From positions 37,020,120 to 37,084,119 of the forward strand of contig NC_085141.1 in assembly GCF_024139115.2 (NCBI RefSeq): DNA of 64,000 nt, in the 5' to 3' direction. Positions within the stretch are counted from its first letter, which is position 1, and every line of letters begins with the position of its first letter. The position numbers and the translations under genes are program-made. The DNA comes from Armigeres subalbatus. Its lineage: Eukaryota; Arthropoda; Insecta; Diptera; Culicidae. Below are positions 22,029 through 33,559 of the stretch, in pieces. Below the pieces are notes generated by a model. It was given only the letters and a program-made list of their open reading frames with translations. It did not search any database and was not told the DNA's origin.

Positions 22029-24975
22029 CGGAGGAAGCGATGCAGAATTTACTGCATCATTTCGTTCGGAAGTTCCTTTAAGAATTCCACTCGAAGTTCT
22101 TTTAGGAATTCCTCCGGAAGTTCTATCAGAAATTCCTCCGAAAGTTCTTTCAGGAATTTCTCCGGAAGTTCCTTCAAAAATTCCTCTTGAAGCTCCTTCA
22201 GGAATTCCTCCAGAAGATCCTTCAGCAATTCCTCCAGAAGTTCCTTCAGCAATTCATCTGCAAGTTTCTTCAGCAATTCCTCCAGAAGTTCCTTCAGCAA
22301 CTCCTCCGGAAGTTCCTCCAGGAATTCTTCGGCAAGTTCCTTCAAGATTATCTCCGGAAGTTCCTTCAAGAATACCTCCGGACGTTCCTTCAAAAATACC
22401 TCCGGAATTTCCTTCAGGAATTCCTCCGGATGTTCTGTCAGGACTTCTTTCAGAAATTCCTCTGGAATCTGGAAGGTAATTTAGGAATTCCTCCGGAAGT
22501 TCCCTCAGAAATTCCGGAAGTTCCTCAGGAATTACTGGACGAACTTCCGGAGGAATTCCTGGATGAACTTTCGAAGGAATTCCTGAAGGATCTGCCAGAA
22601 GAACTCCTGAAGGAACCTTCCGGAGAAATTCTGGAAAGAACCTCCGGAAAAGATCTTGAAGGAACTTCCGAAGAAATTGCTGAAGGAACTTCAGGAGGAA
22701 TTGCTCGTGGATTTTCCGGAGAAATTCCTGAAAGAACTTTTGGAGGAATTCCTGAAAGAACTTCCGGAGGTATTCCTGAAAGAACTTCCGGAGGAGATCC
22801 TAAGGGAACTTCTGGGAAAATTTCAGAAGGATCTTCCGAAGGAAACCCTGAAGAAAATTCCGAAAGAATTCTTGCAGGAAGTTCCGAAAGAATTCCTGAA
22901 GGAACTTCCTAAGAAATTCCTGAAGAAACTTCCTAAGGGAATCCTGAATAAACTTCCTATGGAATTCCTTAAGGAACTCCTGAAGGAACTTCCGGAGGAA
23001 TTGCTGAAGGAACTTCCGAAGGAATTCTTGAAGGAACTTCCGAAGAAATTCCTAAAATAACTTCCAGAGGAATTCATGAAGTAACTTCCGCAAGAATTGC
23101 GGAAGGAACTTCCGGAAGAATTCCTGAACTTCCAGGAATTCCTCCGGAAGTTCCTCCAGGAATTCCTCCGGAAGTTCCTCCGGAAGTTCCTCCAGGAATT
23201 CCTCCGGAAGTTCTTCCAGGAATTCCTCCGGAAGTTCCTCCAGGAATTCCTCCGGAAGTTCCTCCAGGAATTCCTCCGGAAGTTCCTCCAAGAATTCCTC
23301 CGGAAGTTCGTCCAGGAATTCCACTGGAAGTTCCTCCAGGAATTCCTCCGGAAGTTCCTCCAGGAATTCCTCCGGAAGTTCCTCCAGGAATTCCTCCGGA
23401 AGTTCTTCCAGGAATTCCTCCGGAAGTTCCTCCAGGAATTCCTCCGGAAGTTCCTCCAAGAATTCCTCCGGAAGTTGCTCCAGGAATTCCTCCGGAAGTT
23501 GCTCCAGGAATTCCTCCGGAAGTTCGTCCAGTAATTCTTCCGGAAGTTCGTCCAGGAATTCCACTGGAAGTTCCTTCAGCAATTCCTCCAAAAGATCTTT
23601 CAGGAATTCCCCCGGATGTTCGTTAAGAAATTTCTCTGGAACTTACTTCAGGAATTCTTCCGGAAGTTGTTTTAGGAATTTCTTCGGAAGTTCCTTCATA
23701 AATTCACTCGGAAGTTCCTTCAGCAATTCCCCCGGAAGTTTCTTTAGGAGTTCCTCAAGGAATTCCTTATGAAGTTTAATCAGGAATTCCTTAAGAAGTT
23801 TTATCAGGAATTCCTTAGGAAATTCCTTCAGGAATTCTATCGGCACTTTCTTCAAGCATTCCTTCAGGGTTTACTTCGGAAGATCCTTCTGAAATTCTCC
23901 CAGAAGTTCCTTCAGGAATTCTTCCGGAAGTTCTTTCAGGAATGCCTCCGGAAGTTCTTTCAGGAATTCCTCCGGAAAATCTCCGAGCAATTCCTCCTGA
24001 AGTTCCTTCAGCAATTTCTCCGGAAGTTCCCTCAAGAATTTTCTCGGAGGTTCTTTCCAGAATTTCCTTCAGGAAGTACCGGAGTAACTGCTGCAGGAAC
24101 TTCCGTAAAAATTGCTTAAGGAACTTCCGGAGGATTTGCTGAATGAACTTTCGGATGATTTTCTGAAGGAACTTTCAGATAAAATTTTGAAGTAACGTCC
24201 GGGAGATATTCTTGAAGGAACTTCCAGAGGAATTCCTGAGGGAACTTCTAGAGGAATTCCTAAATTAACTTCTAGAGGAATTTCTGAAGGAAGTTCCAGA
24301 AGGAAATTCCGGAAGTATTTTTAAAGGAACGTCCGGAGATATTCTTGAATGAACTTCCGGAGGAATTTTTGAAGGAACTCTCCGAAGAATTGCTGAAGGA
24401 ACTTCCGGGTAAGTAGTTGAAGGAACTGCTGGTGGAACTTTCGGATGAATTCCTGGAGGAACTTCCGGTGGTATTTAGATGGAACTGTTTGAGGTATTCT
24501 TGAAAAAAAACTTTCGAAAGAAATACTAAAGGAACTTCCGGAGGAGTTCTTGAAGGTATTTTTGGAGCAATTGCTGGAGGAATTTTTGGAGGTATTCCTG
24601 AAGGAAGTTCCGAATGAATTCCTGAAGAAACTTCTGGACGAATTCCTGGAGAAACTTCCGGAGGAATTTCTGAAGGAGCTTCCAGAGGAATTACTGAAGG
24701 GTTTTCCGGAGGAATTCCTGAAGGAACTTCCGCAGGAGTTGCTGCAGGAATTTCTGGAGGAAATGCTGATGGAACTTGCAGAGGAATTCCTGAAGGACCT
24801 TCAGGAGGAATTTCTGAAGGTACTTCCGAAAGAACTTTCGGAAGAATTTCTGAAAGAACTTTCGGAGAAATTTCTCAAAAGAGCTTCCGGAGGAATTCCT
24901 TAAAGAACTTCAGGTCGAATTCTTGAAGGAGCTTCCGAACGAAATGATGCAGTAAATTTCGCACCGCTTCCTCCG
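22029..24975. repeat. Fold-back array of 24-bp repeats with 47-bp terminal inverted repeats
   Basis: The unit is close to GGAATTCCTCCGGAAGTTCC plus TCCA (24 bp). Orientation flips three times: forward 22029-22490, reverse 22495-23125, forward 23130-24085, reverse 24095-24975. The outer ends, 22030-22076 and 24928-24974, are inverted copies that are not array units (GGAGGAAGCG, then TTTACTGCATCATTTCGTTC), so this looks like one bounded element. Best-preserved units lie at 23140-23540. All the long frames here ((EFLEELPE)n and alternatives) follow from a stop-free 24-bp period. Confidence 0.85.
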
Positions 24976-24984
24976 GGTTCTATC

Positions 24985-25147
24985 ACAAACGCCCGAATGA
25001 CACTCGCCCGAATTCCATTCGCCCGAATGACAAACGCTCGAATTCCATTCGCCCGAATAGACCAAACGGCCGAAAAGATCAAACGCCCGAAATGAGCATT
25101 CGCTCGAATAGACCATTCGCCCAAATAGACTATATGCCCAAATAGAC
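24985..25147 (+). repeat. CGCCCGAAT minisatellite cluster
   Basis: Irregular 14-20 bp units built on ATTCGCCCGAATNACC sit between the fold-back array and the next MITE. Similar in style to the cluster at 2980-3165. Confidence 0.6.
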
Positions 25148-26323
25148 TATCCAGTTTTCCGCGAGCGGTAATGGCCGCCAGCTTGCTTGCGGTTCAGTCT
25201 CTGATTTGACGTGTCTGGAGGTCAAATGCACCCACCGCTCCGAGCATTCTGACCAATGTAGCATATAAGAAGGTGCTGATTCAGTGAATTCAAGCGAAGA
25301 CGGCTAATAACAAGACACACAGCTCCCTCACTTTTTCAGTTTACACTTTTGAAGCGCCCTCATCGGGTCACGGAAACACTACGATGAAGTGTTTGTGTGT
25401 GTGAATTTGGTTCGACAGCGCGAGGACTAGAGAGCTTGCTAACGGCTAATCATCTTTCTCTTTCAAGCAGGATAGGATTTGTTTTCATCGGGAAACGTTT
25501 CCTGCTTGAAATTGAAAAACAATCAGACGACAACTAGCACTATTATTAGTGAAAATAATGTGCACGTTCGGATTCCTAGCTGTTGCGAGATCTGCTGCCA
25601 GTGGATAAGAAATTCAAATAAGACAAATTATTCTTAGCACCCCCCGACCCCCCCCCCCTCATTTATCCTCATAAAAGAAGCTCGTGCACTTGAAGGTAAT
25701 CGACATTATCCTCTTTTGTAAATAGCGGAAAATAATTGAACGCAAATCAAATAGGGACAAAATTTGTTGGTTAATAGTGCTTTGCATTTTTTTCTAGGTT
25801 CCTTTCTGAATTTACTTTACGATACCGTACGGTGTACCTCACCTAATTAATAAAGTTCACATCCAAATTGTTGTGTCGGTTTCAGCCATTCAATTTCGTC
25901 GATTTATCGTTGCACCAGCTCATCGCAAATACCGTTTGCTACCATCCATGCAAAAGATATTTTTCCGGAAAGAAACCGCTCGTGGTTCGGAATGTTCAAT
26001 GCAAAAAGAAATGGATTTGACGTTTCTTCTTGTATCAAACGGAAACGAACACATACGATGTAGCTTGGGTTTATCACGCACACAATCATGATAATGTTAC
26101 TGGGAGTCGTTCGGGGGCGCAAGTGTACATGATGTTTACACTGTATATGCAAGACTTTGACAGCTGTGTGTCTTGTTATTGGCCGTCTTCGATTCAAGCC
26201 TTCTTATATACCACATTGATCAAAATGCTCGAATGGTGGGTGCAGTTGACCTCCAGAAATGTCAAATCAGAGACTAACCCGCAGGCAAGCTGGCGGCCAT
26301 TACCGCTCGCGGAAAACTGGATA
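25148..26323. mobile_element. Palindromic MITE split by a transposon
   Basis: Left arm 25148-25290 and right arm 26192-26323 are inverted copies (TATCCAGTTTTCCGCGAGCG outermost) with dispersed mismatches. Before the insertion it was a palindrome of about 280 bp. TA at both ends suggests a TA target. Confidence 0.8.
25295..26191. mobile_element. 897-bp TIR transposon, copy 2
   Basis: Same family as 15563-16445, inverted. ATTCAAG duplicates flank it (25288-25294 and 26192-26198), again 7 bp. The interior contains a C-run (about 25640-25660) and the same 72-residue frame (25873-26091, plus) with one visible change. Confidence 0.9.
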
Positions 26324-26660
26324 TACTTGATGAAAAGATTTTTTGTGACCAATAAAAAGAAATAGTATAGGGTTACTGCTCCTGGACTTCATCTCATAGC
26401 TCCGATATTGGTCTCACGAAAAACAAAGCAATGAAAAGGTATTTTGTTTGTTTATTATTTTTGTGATTTTTTTCAGCAGTGAGCATGCATGTTAGCAAAA
26501 AGAAGCGACGAAATTGGTGCGGAATTTCTTTGTTTCGCTATGAGATGAATATATGTACAGATGGAAAACGGAACAGTTCCCCTATTTGATTTCCTGCTTA
26601 TCTCATATTTTGTTGCACACGTCTCTCACATGTATCTAAATGTTCGTTTCGTTTATGTAT
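26324..26660. other. No gene recognised
   Basis: Unrecognised AT-rich sequence with no supported frame. Confidence 0.5.
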
Positions 26661-26955
26661 GGGCCCTCCTTAGCTGTGTGGTAAGACGCGCGGCTACAAA
26701 GCAAGACCATGCTGAGGGTGGCTGGGTTCGATTCCCGGTGCCGGTCTATGCAATTTTTGGATTGGAAATTGTCTCGACTTGCCATGCCAGGGCATAAAAG
26801 TATCATCGTGTTAGCCTCATGATATACGAATGCATAAATGGTACCTTGGCTTAGAAACCTCGCAGTCAATAACTGTGGAAGTGCTTAATGAACACTAGGC
26901 TGCGAGACGGCTCTGTCCCAGTGTGGGGATGTAATGCTAATAAGAAGACGATGTG
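26661..26955 (+). mobile_element. Feilai-type tRNA-derived SINE, copy 1
   Basis: RNA polymerase III boxes: A-box-like TAGCTGTGTGGTAAG (26671-26685) and B box GGTTCGATTCC (26725-26735). The tRNA-unrelated body (CCTCATGATATACGAATGC, GCAGTCAATAACTGTGG) and AATAAGAAGACGATG-like tail follow. I recognise this as the Feilai family described from Aedes aegypti. It is not a working tRNA gene: no cloverleaf closes. Confidence 0.85.
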
Positions 26956-28843
26956 TGAAATAATAAGAAAAATAACGAAGTATGTACTTTCTTTTTCATA
27001 ATATTCAAATAAAGACTTGAATTCTTTATATACGTATGCATAATGTCCTTTAAGGTAGCTTCACACCTCGGGAATTTGAGGAATATTGAGAGAATCAGAT
27101 ATTAAAATATGTTTTATGTATGCTTGTCACTTATACCGGTCCACAAACATCCTGAAATGAATCAAAACCTGACGAAATAATTAGAGCGGTAGCGAAAAAT
27201 AACGTTGCAAGGGTATTTATTTAAACCAATCGTCAAAAATAAGAGGCGCAAATAGGAATTCACCCTTCTTTTCTTCATACATACATTGTTCTTACTAAAT
27301 GTATTGAAGACATGATTTCTTCCCTAAGTATTATTTAAGGTTCAAGCAAAATTCGTTTTAAAGATAAGCAAAAACGAGCCACGTCGTATAATGTAACGCC
27401 GGTGACGACGTGATGAACTCTTATAACCATCAGAATGTGACGATATATATGTACATATCGACAGATGCCATATGACAACATGGGATGCAGAACCTTTCTT
27501 GTGATCGACTATCCATGGTAATGATGGGACGATCTTGCTATTTTCTTAAACACATCATTCAGTGTTGTAAGCACAAGCCAAGATTTGGATAATTGACGGA
27601 ACATTCTCAACTACTCCACAACAATTTGCTCAAGTGTTCACAATTCACGGAACTGTAGGCGAAGCTCAACACCGTCGATTCGTTCCCTTGGTATTAATGC
27701 TAAAATACCCCGTAACACGGTAGATCACTTTGACGTAGTGTGTTGCGGTGTAAGATCTACCAAACAGAGCCCTAGCTTAATCCATTTTCTAGCTAGGGCA
27801 ATGAGTTGTGGTAATTAAGGATTCATCGTATTTAGTCCCCGCTACCAACAGCAGTCTCAGAAATAAAACATAATTAATGTTACCTTGCATACAGTGGAAA
27901 GACTCGAATTCCTCTCGTTTGAGGCTAAACTGTATGCAGCGGAAACTAACTTTTCAAGCAATTAGTTAAAAACCTCGGTACCCGTCCCTAGGCTGAACTG
28001 ACTGCTGGAAAAATCGAGTTAGGGGTTTAAATACGTACTAACTCTTCTTGAACTGGTGAACAATGGTAGTGAGAGGAACACACGGAAGTTCTTATTACTG
28101 AACAAATTCTCTTGCTTGAAATGGTCTTGTAGACAGAGCTAAATCCAGGTTTGTAGCTTTACTGGTGATATTCTAGAAGCAAGACAAGGATGTGGCTAGG
28201 GCTCCGATGCATGGCCAAAACAGTATTACTGTTCTGTTTTCTCAAGACAGGATTGATTTCCTATTGATAAGGGGCGCGCCTTCAATGGGATTGCTCTCTG
28301 TGAAGGGTCTAAATAGCGGGACCTTGTCATGGTGCACTTGAGAAAACAAAACAACAACTGTATCGAAACCGATACTGCATTGCTTATCAATAGTAATGGA
28401 GTAATTCGACATGCACTTAAACACTAAGGATACGGGTAACGCTACAATAGATCTAATAACTGGTCGCAGTGGAACACCCGAACAGGAAAAAAAAAATGCT
28501 AAAATACGGGAACGTATGATACAGCCTTTTGTTCATTGATGGAACGAAATTTATCAGTATACGTTAGATCCAGAGTATTGGATAGGATTTTAAGATGACT
28601 GAGATTAATGCTGAGGAACGTGTCTTCCCAAATTCAACTTTCAAGGATGTTTCTTTCTCCTTAACCAAAGTTTTGTTTTTGAACATCAGCGATTGGGATT
28701 ACAATCGGCATACGGGAAGGATTACAGACTTCAACTTGCCTATAAAAAGTTTGTTACCTTAGCACTTTTATCATGTTAAGATATAACAAAGGCATTCAAG
28801 CCTTTGGGCAAGCATTCGAAAATCTTTCCCAAAGAAACGTTTT
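26956..28843. other. Mostly unrecognised DNA with a MITE end and a loose inverted repeat
   Basis: 27054-27075 holds a single terminus (AAGGTAGCTTCACACCTCGG) matching the MITE at 52062-52228. Around 28231-28245 and 28337-28352, CTGTTTTCTCAAG faces CTTGAGAAAAC, loosely palindromic. 27640-28060 is less AT-rich but has no supported frame. Confidence 0.5.
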
Positions 28844-28943
28844 TTTTTGCCTTTCTCGTACACCAAGGCTCCTATCAAAAGTTCGTTTTAGGAGTGATCA
28901 TATAGCCTTTCGGTACAACTTTGTTGTACGAGAAAGGCAAAAA
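28844..28943. mobile_element. 100-bp hairpin MITE
   Basis: TTTTTGCCTTTCTCGTACA and its reverse complement TGTACGAGAAAGGCAAAAA bound a 100-bp segment. A partial relative is near 18154. Confidence 0.75.
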
Positions 28944-29184
28944 ACAAGGAAGCAGATTTCTCCAACAGTACTTTAATTGTGTTTATTTTACTTTCAATCG
29001 ACAAAATAATTATGTTGCTATTGAGGCTTCGTTCTGATTGGCGAATTAAACTAAAAAGATACAGTTCAATAATTTTCAAGCAAACATGCAGAGCAACATT
29101 TGACTACAAAAGACATCCAGCAATTTTGGACAAATGTCTTTTTGGTGTCATGCATGTTTCAGGTTCCATCGCCATCGAACAAAA

Positions 29185-29432
29185 GGGCTCTCTTTAGCCG
29201 TGCGGTACTACGCGCGGCAAGACCATGCTGAAGGGGTGGCTGGGTTCGATTCCCGGTGCCGGTTTAGGCAATTTTTAGATTGGAAATTTTCTCGACTTCC
29301 CTGGGTATCATCGGATTAGCAGCCTCATGATATACGAATGCAAAAATGATAGCTTGGATTAAAAACCTCGCAGTTAATAACTGTGGAAGTAGAAACCTCG
29401 GAGTAAATAACTGTGGAAGTGCTAAATGAACT
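29185..29432 (+). mobile_element. Feilai-type SINE, copy 2
   Basis: B box GGTTCGATTCC at 29243-29253. The body matches copy 1 but with deletions. AAACCTCG..TAACTGTGGAAGT is present twice in tandem (about 29364-29391 and 29392-29419), a private duplication. The A-box region has lost several bases, so this copy is probably silent. Confidence 0.82.
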
Positions 29433-29879
29433 TTAATAGAAAATAAGGAACTGAAGATTTTTCAAGCAACTTGTTATTTTAAATACACAAATAATGTATG
29501 AGACTTTTCATTCCTGCTCACCTCCACTCAAGCTAGTTTATAAAATTTTTAGCTGTTTCGTTAAATTTCAATCATCAAGACAAATAAAAATCTTCACAAA
29601 TCACTGCAGATGCAGAGAAAACAATGAATTCGGATTATTGCAATGTACCGAGCTCTTATTACAGTACGACATTTATTTTTCCTATCTCTAAAGTGTTTAT
29701 ATTATAGATATCATATGCAAGTTAATCGTTCGCAAAACAAATGTCCCTACGCACAAAGTTAGTTCCTCAAACGATATCAGTAATTCATGACTGTCCGCCT
29801 GAAAAGCGGACCCTACATCTGTATTAGTTTTGTGAAACTTACAAAATATGATCAGCAGTTACATCTCCGAGCGATTCCA
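29433..29879. other. No gene recognised; 3' flank of the minus-strand gene
   Basis: AT-rich; could contain the 3' UTR of the gene ending at 29880. No other feature seen. Confidence 0.4.
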
Positions 29880-30539
29880 CTAGCTCCCATCTTCTTCGTC
29901 CATGTGCCCGAGCTGGTTGCCACCAGCACTGGTTACCAGCCCTTTTTCCTGTATCGCCACCACAACAGCTGTCTCCAGCAGATCCATACCCTGCTGGTGG
30001 TCCGAATTCACCCTACGCTCGACCCCAGCGGCAGCCATACTGGTACCATCTCCTTGTTCCTCCAGCGCATCTTCGATATCACTGGATTGTGCGGGCTGCA
30101 GACCCCGTTCACTGATGGCGGCCATTATTGCACGATCTTCCAACAATTCCACTTCCGGTTCCTGTTCCATCTCGGCCTCATCCACCGGATCAGGAACCAC
30201 CCCGGGCACATCTACGCCGTAGTGGCGCGTTTCGAAAAAGTTCAAATACTGCTCCAGAACCATGTTGATCGTGTTGTCCTCTATGCAAGCCGTGATCTGG
30301 GCCTCCTGCCAGCTAGCCAAATCGGCTGCCATTCCCGGTCGCATATCCACTAGCGCAGGCTGACGCACGTTAATTTCTTCCAGCGAACTTGACGAAGGCC
30401 CAGCTGCCATCGGAGGGCGACCACCGTGATTCAGAGCGACCGATTCGGACGAAGGTCCTTGGAACGACAACAATCGGGGTCGCTTGAAACTGGATCCGTT
30501 ACCGTTGATGTTACCACGTCCGGGATTGTTCTCGCTCAT
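29880..30539 (-). CDS. Intact 219-aa acidic protein of unknown function
   Basis: Uninterrupted frame from ATG (30539) to stop, markedly GC-richer than its AT-rich flanks, as expected for a conserved exon. Start chosen because the further open residues (GTG at 30551) lack an ATG; context CACAATG is good. The N-terminus is Asn/Gly-rich with a basic patch (FKRPR, possibly nuclear). The middle has Ser/Pro low complexity, then WQEAQITACIEDNTINMVLE, predicted helical. The rest is strongly acidic with two similar short segments, DRAIMAAISERGL and TAVVVAIQEKGL, about 70 residues apart. I do not recognise the family. No introns are seen, so it could be a single-exon gene, a large exon or a retrocopy. 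An upstream ATG opens a six-codon frame (CQ..PQ) whose TGA overlaps this ATG, a set-up that usually lowers translation. Confidence 0.65.
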   Translation of the reverse strand: MSENNPGRGNINGNGSSFKRPRLLSFQGPSSESVALNHGGRPPMAAGPSSSSLEEINVRQPALVDMRPGMAADLASWQEAQITACIEDNTINMVLEQYLNFFETRHYGVDVPGVVPDPVDEAEMEQEPEVELLEDRAIMAAISERGLQPAQSSDIEDALEEQGDGTSMAAAGVERRVNSDHQQGMDLLETAVVVAIQEKGLVTSAGGNQLGHMDEEDGS

Positions 30540-31239
30540 TGTGGTAGACACTGCATTATTTTTTATGCATTCATAGGCCCAGATAACACAAGTTTTTGAA
30601 ACAAATTATTTTTTAATTATGGGAGGAGCTTTTGTCACAAGGTTTGTTTTTATTTACGTTTTTAAATTTGCATTGTGTCAGAGGCAGCCATATCGATCTA
30701 TTATTCCCTTTTTTTCGTCCCTCACGCAAGAAGTGTTGCGAATAAAATTAAAAACTATATTAAATAAAAAAATATTAATAATTAAATAAAAAATAAATAA
30801 AATAAATTAATAACCGCTTTTTTACACTTTTTTGCGCGGACGTTTTCCATATACTATTTTTTACATGTCGCTTACGCGAATTTCGGAAACAACACGATTT
30901 TTCGAGTTTTTTTTTCGTTGAAGTCGTTTTTATCGTGGTTTTTTGGATCCCCGCGTCAAAACCGTGTAATTATGATTGTAGGGGTCGCTACCGCGACCCC
31001 TATAGGGAACTCGAACGATTGCGATGCAACAATTAACATTTATATATACACTAGTTTATTTGTGGACGCAATAGCGCCCGCGGCAAGTGTTTTTTTTTTC
31101 TTTCAATTTTTAAGAGTGATAGATTCTTTCCTGCATTTAAAAAAATCGAAATTTTCAACGTCTGTTGTCTGTGATTTTTTTCAACAAATGCTGTGTCTGG
31201 TTGTCTAAGATTGTCACTGGTTTTGTTTTCTGCATCTGA
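30540..31239. other. AT-rich flank with a short perfect hairpin
   Basis: 5' flank of the minus-strand gene. At 30980-31001 AGGGGTCGC, a 4-nt loop and GCGACCCCT form a perfect 9-bp stem. No gene. Confidence 0.5.
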
Positions 31240-31419
31240 TGCTACGTTTTGACAGGGCAAGTGAAATGAACAACTCAGTTGAATTCAATTGACTTGCCAA
31301 AAGTTGAACATGTTCAACTTTCTTTTCGTTCAAGTGAATTGAATTAAGGTGTTTACACGTTCAGTTCGCGTTGGATTCAAGCGACTTGTTCAATTCACTT
31401 GCCTTGTCTAAACGTAGCA
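31240..31419. mobile_element. 180-bp MITE, TGCTACGTTTTGACA family, copy 1
   Basis: Inverted ends TGCTACGTTTTGACA and TGTCTAAACGTAGCA, with TGA on both sides (3-bp target duplication). The same element lies at 31798-31977 in the opposite orientation. Confidence 0.8.
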
Positions 31420-31723
31420 TGATAGTAAAAAATAATTGAAGTGTCAAATATTTTATTTTTTGTGAGAATTTCCCCGCGTGCTGCGTCTGGTTGGCTAGTC
31501 ACCGGACAGACAAACAGGGCTATTATATATATGATAATTGTAATACCTATAGACTTTGGTCCGATTCGCGAATTAAAATCAACAGTTCAATAATTTTTAA
31601 ATAACCCTGCTCGCAGAACAAGTTTACTTTACAGAAGTTGAATCATTTTTGATAGATGTTGGTCTTGATGGGTGGCACCAGCCATTCTTATGACCGGGGG
31701 ATTTCCAAACTGTATACATATAT

Positions 31724-31729
31724 ATATAA

Positions 31730-31774
<45 letters not shown>
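31724..31774 (+). repeat. (TA)n microsatellite
   Basis: About 25 dinucleotides of uninterrupted or nearly uninterrupted TA. Confidence 0.9.
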
Positions 31775-31797
31775 CTTTTAAGTTTGATTTGATTTTA

Positions 31798-31977
31798 TGC
31801 TACGTTTAGACAAGGAAAGTGAATTGAGCAAGTCGCTTGAATCGAACGCGAACTGAACGTGTAAACACCTTAATTCAATTCACTTGAACGAAAAGAAAGT
31901 TGAACATGTTCAACTTTTGGCAAGTCAATTGAATTCAACTGAGTTGTTCAACTCACTTGCCATGTCAAAACGTAGCA
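31798..31977. mobile_element. 180-bp MITE, TGCTACGTTTTGACA family, copy 2
   Basis: Inverted copy of 31240-31419 with few differences, flanked by TTA on both sides (3-bp target duplication). Confidence 0.8.
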
Positions 31978-32001
31978 TTAATTCGCGAATCGGACCAAAG
32001 T

Positions 32002-33559
32002 CCTAGTTTGAAAAAAAAACAGTAAGCAACAGGTTAACAGTTTACAACTTAGTAGAAAATATTCACAATTCACAAATATAAGAATTAAATAAGAATTATA
32101 TAGAAAAATAATATATTTAATATTTTTTTATAAAATTTTCCATTGAGTTGGCAACTTTATTCTCTTTTTGCGCACGCGTTTCACTCTGGAAAAAATCTAT
32201 GCTAAATAGATTAAAAGTCATGCTAACTGGCTATTCGCCTGGTTGACCCCGTGTTAGTTTAAGTGCAGTTTATTCTCGATTAGTATAACTTTGATGAATA
32301 CGGTATATAGTATAGATTTACTTTATCGCTAATAGTATTTCCTGGGAAAAATGTATTTTAGGTTGGATTGTTTTGAATGTTTATGTTTACAAATTATAAA
32401 TTAAAACAAGAGATACACAATTGATATTTTATTTTAAAAAAAATCAGGTAATATAACAAATCATTTGTGGTTTACGGCATTCTCTGCATACAGCATTTTT
32501 TAAAGATTGTCTTTGTGTCTTCCGTGATAAATTGCCTGCGATCTTGAACATTACCACTATGCAATACCCACAGTCGTCCGTCCCCCAACTATCCGTATTC
32601 ATGATCTCGGAATATGCGTCGTCGTTTTGCGTCTGACTTTGACTGCTACCCAGGTTTTTGACTGGTATTATGCCGGTTGCGATTGATGAAACCATATGAC
32701 ACTTTCGCCTATTTTGTGCTTTGAGTTAACGATTTCGGATCGCTTAAGTACCCATGACGTAGCACAAGTGCCCCACTCGGAGACTCGATTTGACACTCGC
32801 TCCTTACAACTAGGTGGCCGAAGAAGATGCTTTGTTTGGTACAGTTTTGGGAGTTGGGACAATCGTGGGATCGAGTAAGGAGGTTATTTTGTTCCGGTAG
32901 AAATCGGCATCCAGGCTGATGCCACACAGCAGAGTCGAGCATCGTGGTCGTGGATGAGAAGCAGCTGTGAAACATCCTTTAGAAGCGAGCTTTGACATTT
33001 ATTTGATATTTTTAAAGCCGATCTAGAACAAAAAGACAATTCAAAAGAATATCCACATATTTTACAGTAATGCTCAGTCTCTTACCTCTTTGTCCTCCTC
33101 AGATGCTGTTGAGTGAAATAACTAAATAATATAATCGTACTAATGAGGTTCACCATCACCATGCGTTAGAAGGAAAAATGAAATTCTGCAAAAGACAGAA
33201 TGCAAAGAAACGTATATTTCCACGTTAATCCCGCTTGGTTTAAATTATAATGAGTGATAGTATACATTGTTAACCTAAGCTAGTTTAATTCTCAGAAATG
33301 ACAAATAAGCTTAATTTAAAATCTTTTTTGGATTAATTATATTTCTGAGTGTTGTTTTAGTACATTCAGGGCTGGTCATAAAAAATAATTCTCGTACTTT
33401 TTCAAAACAGCCCAGCAACCAATCTGTGAGATGTTAGACACTGGTTAGGGTATGTTATTTATGCTACGGCTCAAAAACATAACCATTTTTATGATTTTAT
33501 GCTGATTCTAATTTTCTATTCTACTTTGACAGTTCTTTTCAATTTTCTCTGCCGGCCGG
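32002..33559. other. No gene identified; weak minus-strand coding look
   Basis: Overlapping minus-strand frames at 32444-32695 (with CRECRKPQ near the end) and 32709-32975 have somewhat balanced codon composition and could be a decayed exon or transposon piece. I cannot name a family, and no splice structure joins them convincingly. Confidence 0.35.

Larger units (their letters stand above)
31553..32001. mobile_element. MITE with ACTTTGGTCCGATTCGCG termini, nested
   Basis: ACTTTGGTCCGATTCGCGAA at the left and its exact reverse complement at the right. A second MITE (31798-31977) inserted right beside the right terminus, and a TA microsatellite (31724-31774) lies within. Confidence 0.78.

Noticed and set aside
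22021..24903. Many long frames such as (EFLEELPE)n on both strands
   Set aside because: The 24-bp unit is a multiple of three and stop-free on both strands; overlapping frames exist everywhere in the array.
22029..24975. CRISPR-like array
   Set aside because: No unique spacers, strand switches, and eukaryotic context.
26671..26740. tRNA gene from A and B boxes
   Set aside because: Followed by SINE body; acceptor stem and cloverleaf do not close.
32444..32975. Minus-strand zinc-binding protein (CRECRKPQ)
   Set aside because: Only one Cys pair, two overlapping frames, no family match; kept as weak coding look.
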